In this document: piece after piece, positions 16,130 to 26,000 of the stretch | How positions within the stretch are numbered: position 1 is the stretch's first letter | Layout of the letters: each line of letters opens with the position of its first letter | From: Gammaproteobacteria bacterium | Lineage (GTDB): Bacteria > Pseudomonadota > Gammaproteobacteria > UBA9214 | NCBI GenBank assembly: GCA_029881775.1 | Contig: JAOULY010000001.1 | Coordinates: 1 to 39,649 of the forward strand | Reading direction: 5' to 3' | DNA: 39,649 bases | Program-made: the position numbers and the translations under genes | The notes under the pieces: generated by a model | Told to the model about the DNA's origin: nothing | What the model saw: only the letters and a program-made list of their open reading frames with translations | Databases searched by the model: none

Positions 16130-18172
16130 CTAGCGAAGTTTATTCAGCCAGCCCTGGTTTTCATCATGTCTGTCGAGAAGTAACAGGATGTCTGTCTGCC
16201 CCGCAGCGGCCGCGATATCGCGAACACGTTCGCGCCGGTTATTCCTGATCCGCGTATCGGCGCCGGCCTGGAGCAGCATTGCAACGGTATCTGCGTGACC
16301 GTTGGCTGCAGCCAGCATCAGCGATGTTTCGCCCAGGTTATTTGCAGCATCAATTTCAGCCCCGGCCTTTAGTAATTGGCCGACAATTCCTTGCCGCCCC
16401 TTGTTTGCGGCCAGCATCAGTGATGAGTTCCCGTCGCCGGTACGGGTGTTCACGTCGGCCTGGTGTGAGATCAATTGCTTGACGATCTTCCCGTAACCTT
16501 TTTCAGTAGCATGCATCAAGACCGTGCGACTGTTGTGGTCGCTTGTCGAGACAGTGGCGCCGCTGTCGAGCAACAATCTGGTGTTTTTGTCCAGGCCGCT
16601 GCCGACTGCATACCACAGGGCGGTATGCTTGTTGTGGTCAGCCTGGTTTACACGGGCCGTGCCGGCGAGGAGCAATTTTAGTAACTTGCTATTATTGTTT
16701 TCTGCGGCCAGCATCAAAACAGTAACGCCGGACCTGTCCTGCTGATTCTGGTTGGTCTTGCGCTGTAGCAGGAGTCTGACAATATCCAGGTTGCCATCGC
16801 GCACTGCAATGCACAAGGCGCTGCACCCCTCATTATCCTGGTGGTTGATTGCTGCAGTAACAAGCAGCAGCTTTACGATTCCAGGTTCACCGGAGCGTAC
16901 GCCCCACATCAATGTGCTCGAGCCATCATCGGTCACATCAGCTTTGGCACCGGCGTCCAGCAGGAATTTGACAAGAACACCGTGTCCCTTGTGGGCTGCG
17001 AGTGATAATGCTGTGTGGCCTTCATTGTTCCTGATGTTTATATCGGTGCCGCGCTTGATGATTTCGCGGACAATCTCCTCCTGACCCCGCCATGCAGCTT
17101 CGAGCAACGGCGGCATGCCGGATGATCCGTATGTGTCCTGTTTTTTATCGTGTAATGAAAGAAGTTTGCCGGCAGATGCGGTGGATCGTTTAACGGATGC
17201 TTTCGGTATCGCATTGTGTTTCGCCAGTAATGCGAGAATATTCCTGTGGTTCTTCCTGGCTGCAATGTCTGCTGCAGTCAGGCCATCCCTGTTCGCTATG
17301 TTGAGCCTGGCGCCGTTGGCAATCAATATATCCAGTACGCGTGCATCATCCTTGCCTGCAGCGATCATGGCTGCTGAGTCGCCATTGCGATCTACCAGGT
17401 TGACGGACGCCTTGTTTCGCAGAAGTAGCCTGACGATATCGCCATGTGCGTGCTTCGTTGCGATGTGCAGTGCGCTTTCTCCGCCGTCATTCTGCGCATC
17501 CGGCAAGTGAGAGTCCAAGAGTAGCGCTTCGATTACTTTCGCATTGCCGATTTCCGCGGCCTGCATAAGTGGCGTGTTGTGATAGTCGTCACGTGCGTCG
17601 ATATTGGCGCCTGCAGCGAGCGCCTGGCGGACTTTGTTGTGGTCAGATTTTATGATGGCATGCCGCAGCAGTTCATCGAGTGTCCCGCTTGCAGCGGGCT
17701 GTGGCTCCGATTCGGATGCCGAGACCTTCTTTTGTGCCATCCTGTGACCATTGCCTGCTGCACGTTTAAACCAGTGCAGGGCGTTTTCATAACTGATGTC
17801 GGTTCCCCAGCCATTCTCATACATGACGCCGAGGTTATACTGCGCCTGTGCATGTTCCTGTCTGGCGGCCTTTTGCAGCCAGTCAAAGGCGGCTTTGTGA
17901 TTGCGCGGTACGCCACGGCCGGAGCGGTGCAGTGCTGCAAGCTGGTACTGTGCTTCCGGGTTTCCCGATTTGGCGAGTGGCACAAGTATCGCAACTGCCT
18001 TGTCCATATCACGCATGCGCACGGCGGTGTTGAAATCGCCAAGTACCTCGTTATCTGACGCTGCCGGCAAGCCGGGCGAGATGCAGGCCAGGCCCAGCGC
18101 GGCAGTAAGAGCCAGCATGCGCAGCAGCACTGTTGCGCATAGTCGCAGCTTTCCGGATTCAGGCTGTTCCAT
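16130..18172 (-). CDS. Exported Sel1-repeat and ankyrin-repeat protein
   Basis: A 680-residue protein with a basic-then-hydrophobic N-terminus (KLRLCATVLLRMLALTAALG...) that looks like a signal peptide ending near residue 38. Two to three Sel1-like TPR repeats follow (residues about 50-140, with AKSGNPEAQYQLAALHRSG and NLGVMYENGWGT). Then come about fourteen ankyrin repeats to the C-terminus, with consensus GxTxLMLAAxxGHxxIVxLLLxAGAxxN. No catalytic motif is visible: it is a scaffold or interaction protein, probably periplasmic. Its start lies 14 bases inside the end of the preceding flavoprotein gene, so the two are co-translated. That tie suggests it organises the electron-transfer proteins encoded divergently (inference). 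Confidence 0.88.
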   Translation of the reverse strand: MEQPESGKLRLCATVLLRMLALTAALGLACISPGLPAASDNEVLGDFNTAVRMRDMDKAVAILVPLAKSGNPEAQYQLAALHRSGRGVPRNHKAAFDWLQKAARQEHAQAQYNLGVMYENGWGTDISYENALHWFKRAAGNGHRMAQKKVSASESEPQPAASGTLDELLRHAIIKSDHNKVRQALAAGANIDARDDYHNTPLMQAAEIGNAKVIEALLLDSHLPDAQNDGGESALHIATKHAHGDIVRLLLRNKASVNLVDRNGDSAAMIAAGKDDARVLDILIANGARLNIANRDGLTAADIAARKNHRNILALLAKHNAIPKASVKRSTASAGKLLSLHDKKQDTYGSSGMPPLLEAAWRGQEEIVREIIKRGTDINIRNNEGHTALSLAAHKGHGVLVKFLLDAGAKADVTDDGSSTLMWGVRSGEPGIVKLLLVTAAINHQDNEGCSALCIAVRDGNLDIVRLLLQRKTNQNQQDRSGVTVLMLAAENNNSKLLKLLLAGTARVNQADHNKHTALWYAVGSGLDKNTRLLLDSGATVSTSDHNSRTVLMHATEKGYGKIVKQLISHQADVNTRTGDGNSSLMLAANKGRQGIVGQLLKAGAEIDAANNLGETSLMLAAANGHADTVAMLLQAGADTRIRNNRRERVRDIAAAAGQTDILLLLDRHDENQGWLNKLR

Positions 18173-19472
18173 ATTTTGTCTCTACTTCGATACCGGTATT
18201 TTTCAGGAAAGGAGTGGGTAATACGCCGCCGGCACAAATGATGACAGCGTCATTATCAAGTTCGAGAATATTGCCCTGTTGTTCGATTTTCACTGTTTTG
18301 TCGCAGATTGCTTTTACATTGGATGACATGAGGATTTTCAGGTTGCCTGTTTCGCCCAGTGACGCTATGCGTTGACGGTTCTTTTCCTTTGCGCGCGAGA
18401 ATGATTCGCTTCTGTACGAGATAGTTACCGTGGTGTCTGGTAATTCGGCAATACTTGCCGCTGCCTCAAGTGCGCTGTCGCCGCCACCCACAACCAGGAC
18501 ATGTTGGTTGCGATATTGTTCCGGATCGATAAGGCGATAGACAACTTTGTTTGACTCTTCGCCGGGAACTCCAAGTGTGCGTGGCGTTCCCCTCCGGCCT
18601 ATCGCAAGCAAGACAGATGATGTCCGGTACTCGTTGCTGGACGTTTTTACAATGAAGCCGTCTTCAATACCGTCGATAGTATCCACGCGTTCGCCGTAAT
18701 TGATTTTGATGCCGGTCTTTACAATCACGTCCTGCCAGAACTCCAGTAATTCCTCTTTTGATACTTCCCTGAAATTCATTTTTCCGACGATGGGCAGCTT
18801 GATCGGCGCCGTCATGACAAGCTTGCCGCGCGGGAAGTGGGCGACGGTACCTCCCAGTGAATCCTGATCAACGGCGACGTAGTCCAGTTTGCTTTCATGT
18901 GCAGCCAGGGTGGCGGCGATCCCCGCAGGGCCTGAGCCGATTATCACTACGTCCAGGTAACCACCCGGTGACTTTCGACCAGACCTGATGATGGACTCCA
19001 TGGCCTGGCGGCCCTGTTCTGTTGCGTTCCTGATCAGGCCCATGCCGCCGAGTTCCCCGGCTATGTAAATACCCGCTACGTTGGTTTCAAAGTCCGGTGA
19101 CACCAATGGAATATCGACGCCGCGCTCGGCAGTGCCGAACACCAGGGTGATGGCATCCATCGGGCAGGCTGTCTTGCATGCGCCATGCCCGATGCAGTGG
19201 CTGGGATTGATCAACTCCGCCTTGTCACGGATCAGTCCAAGCACGTTTTTCTCAGGGCAGGCGCTGATGCAGGAACGGCAGCCAATACACGCGGTGGCGT
19301 CAATGACGGGATGCAATGAGGCGGGTTGCATGAGGCCTGCATCACGCGCTTGTTTGAGTTCCCTGTAGGCATGACGTTGCGTGCGCTGACGTTTAGCCAG
19401 GTATGTGCCCCATATGATTAAAAACAGCGCTATGTATATAAAAGTATATTTATCAAACATATACAAAATCAT
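18159..19472 (-). CDS. Membrane-anchored 4Fe-4S FAD/NAD(P)-dependent oxidoreductase
   Basis: A 437-residue protein with an N-terminal transmembrane helix (FIYIALFLIIWGTYLA, residues 11-26). A ferredoxin-like insert follows with CIGCRSCISACP (Cys62/65/68/72) and CIGHGACKTACP (Cys93, His96, Cys99, Cys103). The rest is a thioredoxin-reductase-like two-dinucleotide fold: FAD loop VVIIGSGPAGIAA and NAD(P) loop VLVVGGGDSALEAA. The redox CxxC disulfide of true thioredoxin reductases is absent, so electrons probably pass between NAD(P)H, FAD and the clusters. In the second cluster motif the second cysteine is His. Topology would keep the soluble part in the cytoplasm. It is divergent from the multiheme operon, and the likely partner is the multi-His membrane protein there (inference). 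Confidence 0.87.
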   Translation of the reverse strand: MILYMFDKYTFIYIALFLIIWGTYLAKRQRTQRHAYRELKQARDAGLMQPASLHPVIDATACIGCRSCISACPEKNVLGLIRDKAELINPSHCIGHGACKTACPMDAITLVFGTAERGVDIPLVSPDFETNVAGIYIAGELGGMGLIRNATEQGRQAMESIIRSGRKSPGGYLDVVIIGSGPAGIAATLAAHESKLDYVAVDQDSLGGTVAHFPRGKLVMTAPIKLPIVGKMNFREVSKEELLEFWQDVIVKTGIKINYGERVDTIDGIEDGFIVKTSSNEYRTSSVLLAIGRRGTPRTLGVPGEESNKVVYRLIDPEQYRNQHVLVVGGGDSALEAAASIAELPDTTVTISYRSESFSRAKEKNRQRIASLGETGNLKILMSSNVKAICDKTVKIEQQGNILELDNDAVIICAGGVLPTPFLKNTGIEVETKYGTA

Positions 19473-19860
19473 TACCAGTTCATGACAGTGATTAACGGGC
19501 GCAATTACCTGTATTTAGTGCCGGTGTGAGTTTAGTTGCTTTCGGTAAAATATGGGAATATATTCCCAATAATTAGAAATGGGTCACAGTTGCCTCCCTG
19601 TTGATCTGGTCTCCTTATGTCGCATCACCGGGTCAGGCGTTGTGGACTGGCGGTTGCAGCAATGCATACGGCCGGCGGTGATTCATCTTTAAACAAAGAC
19701 TATGGGCGAATCCTGATGGAAAGAAATGTGACTGGTTTGGCAGTTGTTAAAGAATGCTGCTGCATTGGCAAAGATCGTAGCTATTTCACAGACATAGTGC
19801 GATATGCGTGACAGTGTCAGTACCACTGAATCAGCAGATGAAATTTATGCAGGCATCGGT
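19473..19860. other. Divergent intergenic region of the electron-transfer locus
   Basis: About 390 bases separate the minus-strand flavoprotein from the plus-strand cytochrome operon. It holds a promoter/operator module at 19546-19568 (listed separately). A 64-codon open frame at 19617-19811 has no ribosome site or recognisable protein character and is not called. The remainder has no visible repeat or structured RNA. Confidence 0.5.
19546..19568 (+). promoter_or_regulatory. Putative promoter with TGGGAA inverted-repeat operator
   Basis: A -10-like TAAAAT (19546-19551), one base, then the perfect 16-bp palindrome TGGGAATATATTCCCA (19553-19568). The palindrome would cover the transcription start, a typical repressor position. 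The same arrangement occurs before the DUF6502 gene (28864-28888). The -35 region is weak. It may drive the plus-strand cytochrome operon and could also affect the divergent flavoprotein gene. Confidence 0.5.
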
Positions 19861-20556
19861 ATGAAGACAACGGCAGTTTTGGCTTTGATTATCCCTTTGG
19901 CGACGGTTGGTTTTTACTTGCTGATGGATGACAGGCAGTTGAATGACAGTGACCTGCACTCAGGCAGCGCTGACATGCCGCCGGCATCCTCGCCATCGCC
20001 GGTTAATGCGGTAAAGCCACTGCCAAGAGTCGAAGATATGCTGGGTAAGCTTGAGGCCAGGCTAGAGTCAGACCCGGATGATGCGAGTGGCTGGAACCTG
20101 CTTGGCAAATCCTATGAATATCTTGGCCGACCAGATGCAGCTGAAAAGGCCTTCAATCGGGCCAGGGCGCTTGGTTATTCAGATGACGCAACAAGCGTCA
20201 ATACAGGCAGGCGTATAAAAGTAATCGCCAGCATTGAACCTTCGCTGGTAGATGCCGTATCGATGACCGACACCGTTTTCGTATTTGCACGGGCCGTGAA
20301 TGGACCGCGCATACCATTAGCCACGCTAAGGAAGCAGGCCTCTGAGCTGCCTTTTGAGTTTGAGCTGGATGATTCAATGGCGGTGTCGCCGTTCGCGAAG
20401 CTATCAGATTACGAGAAAATTATTATCGGTGTGCGTGTATCGCGTAGCGGAGAAACATTCGCCAGGGAAGGTGACCTGGAAGGTTTTAGTGGGCTTGTCT
20501 CGCCAGGTGCTGCAGATGTAGTGCCTGTCATTGTCAGTCAGGCTGTCATCAGGTAG
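19861..20556 (+). CDS. CcmI-like cytochrome c maturation protein
   Basis: A 231-residue protein with an N-terminal membrane anchor (MKTTAVLALIIPLATVGFYLLM), a Pro-rich linker, and one to two TPR units (VEDMLGKLEARLESDPDDASGWNLLGKSYEYLGRPDAAEKAF). It ends with the Ig-like domain typical of CcmI/CycH C-termini (VFVFARAVNGPRIPLATLR, LDDSMAVSPFAKLSDYEKIIIGVRVS, GDLEG). CcmI presents apocytochrome c to the heme-attachment machinery. An ATG at 19804 is in frame and would add 19 residues before the anchor; I prefer 19861 for its AGG and family layout. As first gene of an operon encoding about 51 heme sites it is probably a dedicated chaperone (inference). Confidence 0.82.
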   Translation: MKTTAVLALIIPLATVGFYLLMDDRQLNDSDLHSGSADMPPASSPSPVNAVKPLPRVEDMLGKLEARLESDPDDASGWNLLGKSYEYLGRPDAAEKAFNRARALGYSDDATSVNTGRRIKVIASIEPSLVDAVSMTDTVFVFARAVNGPRIPLATLRKQASELPFEFELDDSMAVSPFAKLSDYEKIIIGVRVSRSGETFAREGDLEGFSGLVSPGAADVVPVIVSQAVIR

Positions 20557-20566
20557 TTCCATAATT

Positions 20567-21499
20567 ATGAATGCCGTTACCAGGGAAATGAATGCAGCAT
20601 CGGATGGTGATTTTGGAAATGCCGATAATGCGCAAAGGTTAAAGCGTTTGCGTGCCCTGATTGCAGGCGGGCCACGCACCCTGATGATGTATATGACTGT
20701 GATCGCCATTCTTTACGCGGGATGGAGCAGACGGGGTGATGTTTACCTCTCCCCCGAAGAAGGCCTTGGCTATGCGCTGGGTATTACTGGCGGCCTTATG
20801 ATGTTGTCATTGTTGTTGTATCCGTTACGCAAGCATAAAAAATGGGCGCGCATCCTCGGTGGTGTGCGCAACTGGTTCAGGATGCATATGGTTCTGGGTG
20901 TAATCGGGCCTGTCTGCATTCTCTACCACTGTAATTTCCAGCTGGGTTCAATGAACGGAAATGTAGCTCTCTTCAGTATGCTGCTGGTGGCATCGAGTGG
21001 CTTGATAGGTCGCTATTTTTACGGGCGTGTTCATTACGGCCTGCACGGATCTAAAGCCGATCTGGAGAATCTGGGTAGCGACGCAGCTGCACTCAGGGGC
21101 TGTATGAAATATATCTTCGAAGAATCACCGTCTATGCAGAAGAGGCTTGACGGGCTGGATGCTAAAACGCGAAATCTCCCGGATGGCTTTGTTGCCAGTT
21201 TCATACATGTCATTTACATATCAATGCTTACAAGGTGGGCCCGGTTGGCAACAGCCAGGGATTTGCGCCTTGCTATCAATGCTATACATGCGAAAAACAG
21301 GATGGACAGACAGACGCTGGGTTCTCTTGATGAGGTCAGTCGGTTCTACCTGAAAACTTACCTCGAAGCGATCAAGCGCGTAGCCGGCTTCAGCTTTTAT
21401 GAGCGGCTATTTTCACTTTGGCATTTATTGCATATGCCATTGTTCATGATGCTGCTGGTTACAGGCACCATTCATGTGCTTGCCGTGCATATGTATTGA
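20567..21499 (+). CDS. Multi-His integral membrane protein, probable b-type cytochrome
   Basis: A 310-residue protein with about five transmembrane segments: TLMMYMTVIAILYAGW, LGYALGITGGLMMLSLLLY, MHMVLGVIGPVCILYH, NVALFSMLLVASSGLIGRYFYG and LWHLLHMPLFMMLLVTGTIH. Histidines sit in or at the ends of several of these (RMHMVLG, ILYHCNF, GRVHYGLHG, WHLLHMP, TIHVLAVHMY), the pattern of a membrane diheme cytochrome b or ferric-reductase-like protein. A soluble helical loop of about 110 residues lies before the last segment. The start at 20567 follows an AGGT at 20551; 20588 is an alternative. It lies between the CcmI-like and 21-heme genes, eight bases before the latter. A role in passing electrons across the inner membrane is inference. 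Confidence 0.75.
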   Translation: MNAVTREMNAASDGDFGNADNAQRLKRLRALIAGGPRTLMMYMTVIAILYAGWSRRGDVYLSPEEGLGYALGITGGLMMLSLLLYPLRKHKKWARILGGVRNWFRMHMVLGVIGPVCILYHCNFQLGSMNGNVALFSMLLVASSGLIGRYFYGRVHYGLHGSKADLENLGSDAAALRGCMKYIFEESPSMQKRLDGLDAKTRNLPDGFVASFIHVIYISMLTRWARLATARDLRLAINAIHAKNRMDRQTLGSLDEVSRFYLKTYLEAIKRVAGFSFYERLFSLWHLLHMPLFMMLLVTGTIHVLAVHMY

Positions 21500-21507
21500 T
21501 TCAGTGA

Positions 21508-23085
21508 ATGATTGCCGTAAGCATGAAACCGGTTTGTCCGTGCGTCCTTGTATTTTTTGTCACGATGTTGGCATTAACGGCAAATGTGCAGGCGCGCAGC
21601 CTTGAATCGCTGATCATGCCAGGCAAGCTGATCGAAGGGCATGCCAAGTATGAGGATGAATGTAATCAGTGCCACCGTCCGTTCAGCAAGGAAAGCCAGA
21701 ATGTTCTGTGTCTCGATTGCCATGAACAGGTTGCAGAAGATGTTGACGGCAAGAAAGGGTTTCATGGGCTCAGTCGTCTTGGCGAGTATGAATGTAGTAC
21801 ATGTCATGAAGATCACAAGGGACGGGATGCGCAGGTGATGCAATTCAGTACCGATACATTTGACCATGATTTGACTGATTACCCGTTAAAGGGGATGCAT
21901 GGTGTTGTGGTTTGTAATGCCTGTCACAAGAGCGGGGACAAGTACAGGGAAGCACCGGGCGAATGTTTTGACTGTCATGAGGCTGATGACATGCACAAGG
22001 GTAATCTCGGCAAGAAGTGTTCGGATTGCCACAGCGTCAAGGGCTGGCGGGAAGAACAGAAGTTTGAGCACGATGAAACAGACTTCAAGCTGCTTGGAAA
22101 GCATGAGGATGTCGAGTGCGACAGTTGTCATGCCAGCCAGCGTTATGAAAACACACCCATGGAATGCAGTACCTGTCACCGGTTCAATGATGTGCATGCA
22201 GGTAATTACGGCACGGACTGCGGCAACTGTCATCGTGAGGAAGGCTGGAAAAAAATCCGCTTCAATCACGACAAGACGGATTTTCCATTGACCGGGAACC
22301 ATCGCGATGTGAAATGCGATACATGTCACGGTGGTGACGTGCTGGCGGATAACCTGGGGACAGACTGCGTGTCATGTCACAAGGGTGACGACGAACACAA
22401 GGGTCAGTATGGAAAGAAGTGCGAATCCTGTCATAAGACCAGTGGCTGGGACAAGGTAAAGTTTGATCATGACAAAGAGACTGATTTCCCGCTGCGCGGC
22501 AAGCATATCGATCAGCAATGTAGCGCATGCCATCGGGGAGAACTTGGTAATGAGTCGCTGGCTAGAAAATGCATCGACTGTCACAAGGCCAATGATGTTC
22601 ATGCAGGCGAGCAGGGCGAGACATGTGATCAATGCCACGGCGAGAAAGGCTGGGCGACGAAAGTGCGTTTTGAGCATGATATGACGAGTTTTCCCCTGAT
22701 CGGCATGCATGGCGTCGCACCCTGCGAGGAATGTCATTTGTCCGCAGTGTTTTCGGATGCGCGGGCTGAATGTGATGCCTGCCATGCAGGTGATGATGTG
22801 CATGAGAAGAAGCTCGGGCCGGCTTGCGAGGCGTGTCATAACCCGAATGCATGGACATTGTGGGAATTTGATCACAATAACCGGACAGATTTCACGCTGG
22901 ACGGGAGTCACGTCGGTATCGATTGTCACGCTTGCCACAAGCAGCCCGTGAAGAAAAAGATCAAGCAGAGCGGTGCATGTGGTAGCTGCCACAGGGATGA
23001 CGATGTGCATGACGGCGGGTTCGGACGATTCTGTACGCGCTGTCATAACACGAAATCATTCGGTGCCATCGAGATAAACAGGTAG
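21508..23085 (+). CDS. 21-heme periplasmic cytochrome c
   Basis: A 525-residue protein with 21 CxxCH heme-attachment motifs, preceded by a signal peptide (VCPCVLVFFVTMLALTANVQA). The hemes fall in a repeated unit of roughly 70-75 residues, with three hemes per unit, built on FxHDxTDFPLxGxHxxVxCxxCH, a CxxCH, DDxHxGxxGxxCxxCH and GW. Extra histidines beside the motifs (HD, GxH, VH) are the likely distal ligands, giving bis-His low-potential hemes as in the cytochrome c3/c7 superfamily. The start could also be 21523. It is probably a periplasmic electron wire between the inner-membrane protein and the larger cytochrome encoded nine bases downstream (inference). Confidence 0.9.
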   Translation: MIAVSMKPVCPCVLVFFVTMLALTANVQARSLESLIMPGKLIEGHAKYEDECNQCHRPFSKESQNVLCLDCHEQVAEDVDGKKGFHGLSRLGEYECSTCHEDHKGRDAQVMQFSTDTFDHDLTDYPLKGMHGVVVCNACHKSGDKYREAPGECFDCHEADDMHKGNLGKKCSDCHSVKGWREEQKFEHDETDFKLLGKHEDVECDSCHASQRYENTPMECSTCHRFNDVHAGNYGTDCGNCHREEGWKKIRFNHDKTDFPLTGNHRDVKCDTCHGGDVLADNLGTDCVSCHKGDDEHKGQYGKKCESCHKTSGWDKVKFDHDKETDFPLRGKHIDQQCSACHRGELGNESLARKCIDCHKANDVHAGEQGETCDQCHGEKGWATKVRFEHDMTSFPLIGMHGVAPCEECHLSAVFSDARAECDACHAGDDVHEKKLGPACEACHNPNAWTLWEFDHNNRTDFTLDGSHVGIDCHACHKQPVKKKIKQSGACGSCHRDDDVHDGGFGRFCTRCHNTKSFGAIEINR

Positions 23086-23094
23086 GCGAAAAGC

Positions 23095-26000
23095 ATGGAT
23101 GCGCATATGCAGTGCGCTGCGAGAATCGTTATGAAAAATAGCAGGATAAACAAACGTGCACTGACAGTTTTCAGTACGGGCATCACCGCGCAGGTCATGG
23201 CGGCCTTGCTGGTCATCATGTCAGCTGTCCTGGTGAGCGTATCTGGCGAGGTTAACGCGGCGCAGCCCGCAGCAGAATCCGGGTATGTTATTCGGCTGGC
23301 ATCCTCATCGGCGCGTGATTTCTCTGCCGCCGATGTTCATGGCGCCGGGATCCATGCGGAACAGGCATTTTATTCAACCCGATTCAACAGGAGCGGTAAG
23401 CAGTGGCGCCAGTTACGCCTGGGTTTCTTCAGGACGCGGGCAGAGGCTGAATCGGTATTGAAAAAGCTGGCGAAGCACTATCCCGGCGCCCAGGTAGCCC
23501 GGGCGACATCTGCCGATATTCGCTATGCGTCCAGTGAGCCCGTGGGCGCCCCGGCAGTTGTGACTCGCCAGCCTGTGAACAAGGCCGCCAAAGCCGGGAC
23601 GTCTGCAGAAAGTATGATAACAACCACGCAGGAGCCTTCAATAACTGGCGGGTTGAGCCGGCTGTCGCCGACCAGCTGGTTTAAGCGAAACAGGGAAAAG
23701 GATGTGCCCGAAGCCGGGCAAGCCGTGCGGCCGGCAAATCAGCTTGTCAGTACGGCAGAGACGAATAGCGCGCCTGTGAAGACTGTTGATGAAGCGCCTC
23801 GCTTGTCACATAAAGTCGCTGGGCCTGTAATCCAGGAAAGTGGTGGTGCAGTTACCTTGCCTGCAGGTGCCGTGGGGAATGACGACAAGCCCCTGTTATC
23901 CATGTTTGGGAAGCTGTCACCTGCGAAATGGTTTTCCGGAAACGACCGGGCCGGCCCGGATTCCGGTAGTAAAGCCTTGCAGATTGCCGCTGTTGACTCG
24001 ACGGCTGTTGCTGCAACGGTAAAACAGCCAGCTGGAGGTTTTGACCACCTTTCTACCGGTTTCGCGCTGGACGGCGCGCATGCGGATGCGGATTGTTCCA
24101 GCTGCCATTTGCAGGGTGTCTTCGAAGGCACGCCCTCGGAGTGCAGCAACTGTCATGGCGTAGGTAGCCGGATGTCGGGTGAAACCATGTCATCGGACCA
24201 TATCAAGACCATGCCGCTATGCGAGGAATGCCATACAGCGCAACTGTGGTCGCCGTTGAGCAGGATGAATCATGATGTGGTGACCGGTAGTTGCGGTAGT
24301 TGCCATGACGGGCGGAAAGCCACCGGCAAGTCGCCGGGGCATATTCAGAGTGCTGACACCTGTGATGACTGCCACAATACCGCGACCTGGCGCGCCTCGG
24401 CATTTGATCACAGTGGTGTAGCGACGGGTAGCTGTTTCAGTTGTCATAATGGCAGTACCGCTACCGGCAAGGTTGCAAACCATGTTGCCAGCAGCAATAC
24501 CTGTGATGATTGCCACACTGTCAATGGCTGGATACCGGCGTTATTTGACCACAGTGGCGTGTCAGGTAATTGCGCGTCCTGCCACAACGGTACCACGGCT
24601 ACCGGGAGGAGTGCTGCGCATATCAGTACGACCAGCAGCTGTGAGTCGTGCCATGTTACGAGTTTATGGACGCCGGTACAGCGGCCGGATCACACGCAGG
24701 TACTGGGTACCTGCTTCAGCTGCCACAACGGCAGCACGGCATCCGGCAAGTCGGGCAGCCACATTACCAGCGGTAATACCTGCGACGATTGTCATAGCAC
24801 GGTGTCATGGACGAATGCGACGTTTGATCACAGTGGCGTAAGCGGGAATTGCGCGTCCTGCCACAACGGTACCACGGCAACCGGCAAGAACGGCACGCAC
24901 ATCCAGACCACGAACACCTGCGAGGACTGTCACAATTCGACGGTGTGGCGTCCGGTTAGCCGTGTCGATCATGCCGCAGTACTGGGTACCTGCTTCAGCT
25001 GCCACAACGGCAGCACGGCATCCGGCAAGTCGGGCAGCCACATTACCAGCGGTAATACCTGCGACGATTGTCATAGCACGGTGTCATGGACGAATGCGAC
25101 GTTTGATCACAGTGGCGTAAGCGGGAATTGCGCGTCCTGCCACAACGGTACCACGGCAACCGGCAAGAACGGCACGCACATCCAGACCACGAACACCTGC
25201 GAGGACTGTCATGGCACCAGCCTATGGCGCCCGGTCATTCGCGTCGACCATGTTGCGGTGATCGGTACCTGTTTCAGTTGCCATAACGGGTCCACGGCCA
25301 GTGGCAAGACGCCGAACCATATAAGCAGTGGCAACACCTGCGATGATTGTCACAGTACCAGCGGCTGGATCCCGGCCGTGTTCGATCACAGTACGGTGAG
25401 TGGCAGTTGTTTTTCCTGCCACAATGGTACGACGGCGACCGGCAAGAACGGCACGCATATCCAGACAACGAATCTGTGCGAGGATTGCCACAATTCGACG
25501 CTGTGGCGTCCGGTTACCCGTGTCGATCATGCCGATGTAATTGGTACCTGTTTCAGTTGCCATAACGGAACGACGGCCAGTGGAAAAACACCGAATCACG
25601 TTGCCAGTGGTAATACCTGTGATGATTGTCATAGCACCAATGGCTGGATACCGGCGGTTTTCGATCACAGCGCCGTCTCGCCAGGGACTTGCAGTACCTG
25701 TCACAACGGCAGTACGGCGACAGGCAAGCCGGGAAATCATGTGCAGACCACTGGACAGTGCGACAACTGTCACTCGACCATCGCCTGGTTACCGGCAACG
25801 TTCGATCACAACAATGTGTCGCCCGGCACCTGTTCTGGTTGTCATAACGGCAATACGGCAACCGGTAAGCCGGGCGGGCATTTCGTTACAACATTGCAAT
25901 GTGATGATTGCCATTCGGTAAATAACTGGCTATCGGTCGTCTATCAGCATGTGTCCGGCGCCTACCCGGGTGATCACAGCGGGAATCCGGTCTGTACCCA

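Noticed and set aside
19617..19811. A 64-codon plus-strand frame in the divergent intergenic region
   Set aside because: No Shine-Dalgarno, no recognisable sequence, and it runs into the next gene start; more likely leader or random.
21886..25861. Several long minus-strand frames opposite the multiheme cytochromes
   Set aside because: They arise from the repeated Cys/His codon pattern of the cytochromes read backwards and vary with the repeat units; no start signals.
24300..25900. Regular repeats that could be taken for a CRISPR array
   Set aside because: The repeats are in-frame protein repeats with heme motifs, with units of about 140 or 279 bases and no short conserved repeat with unique spacers.
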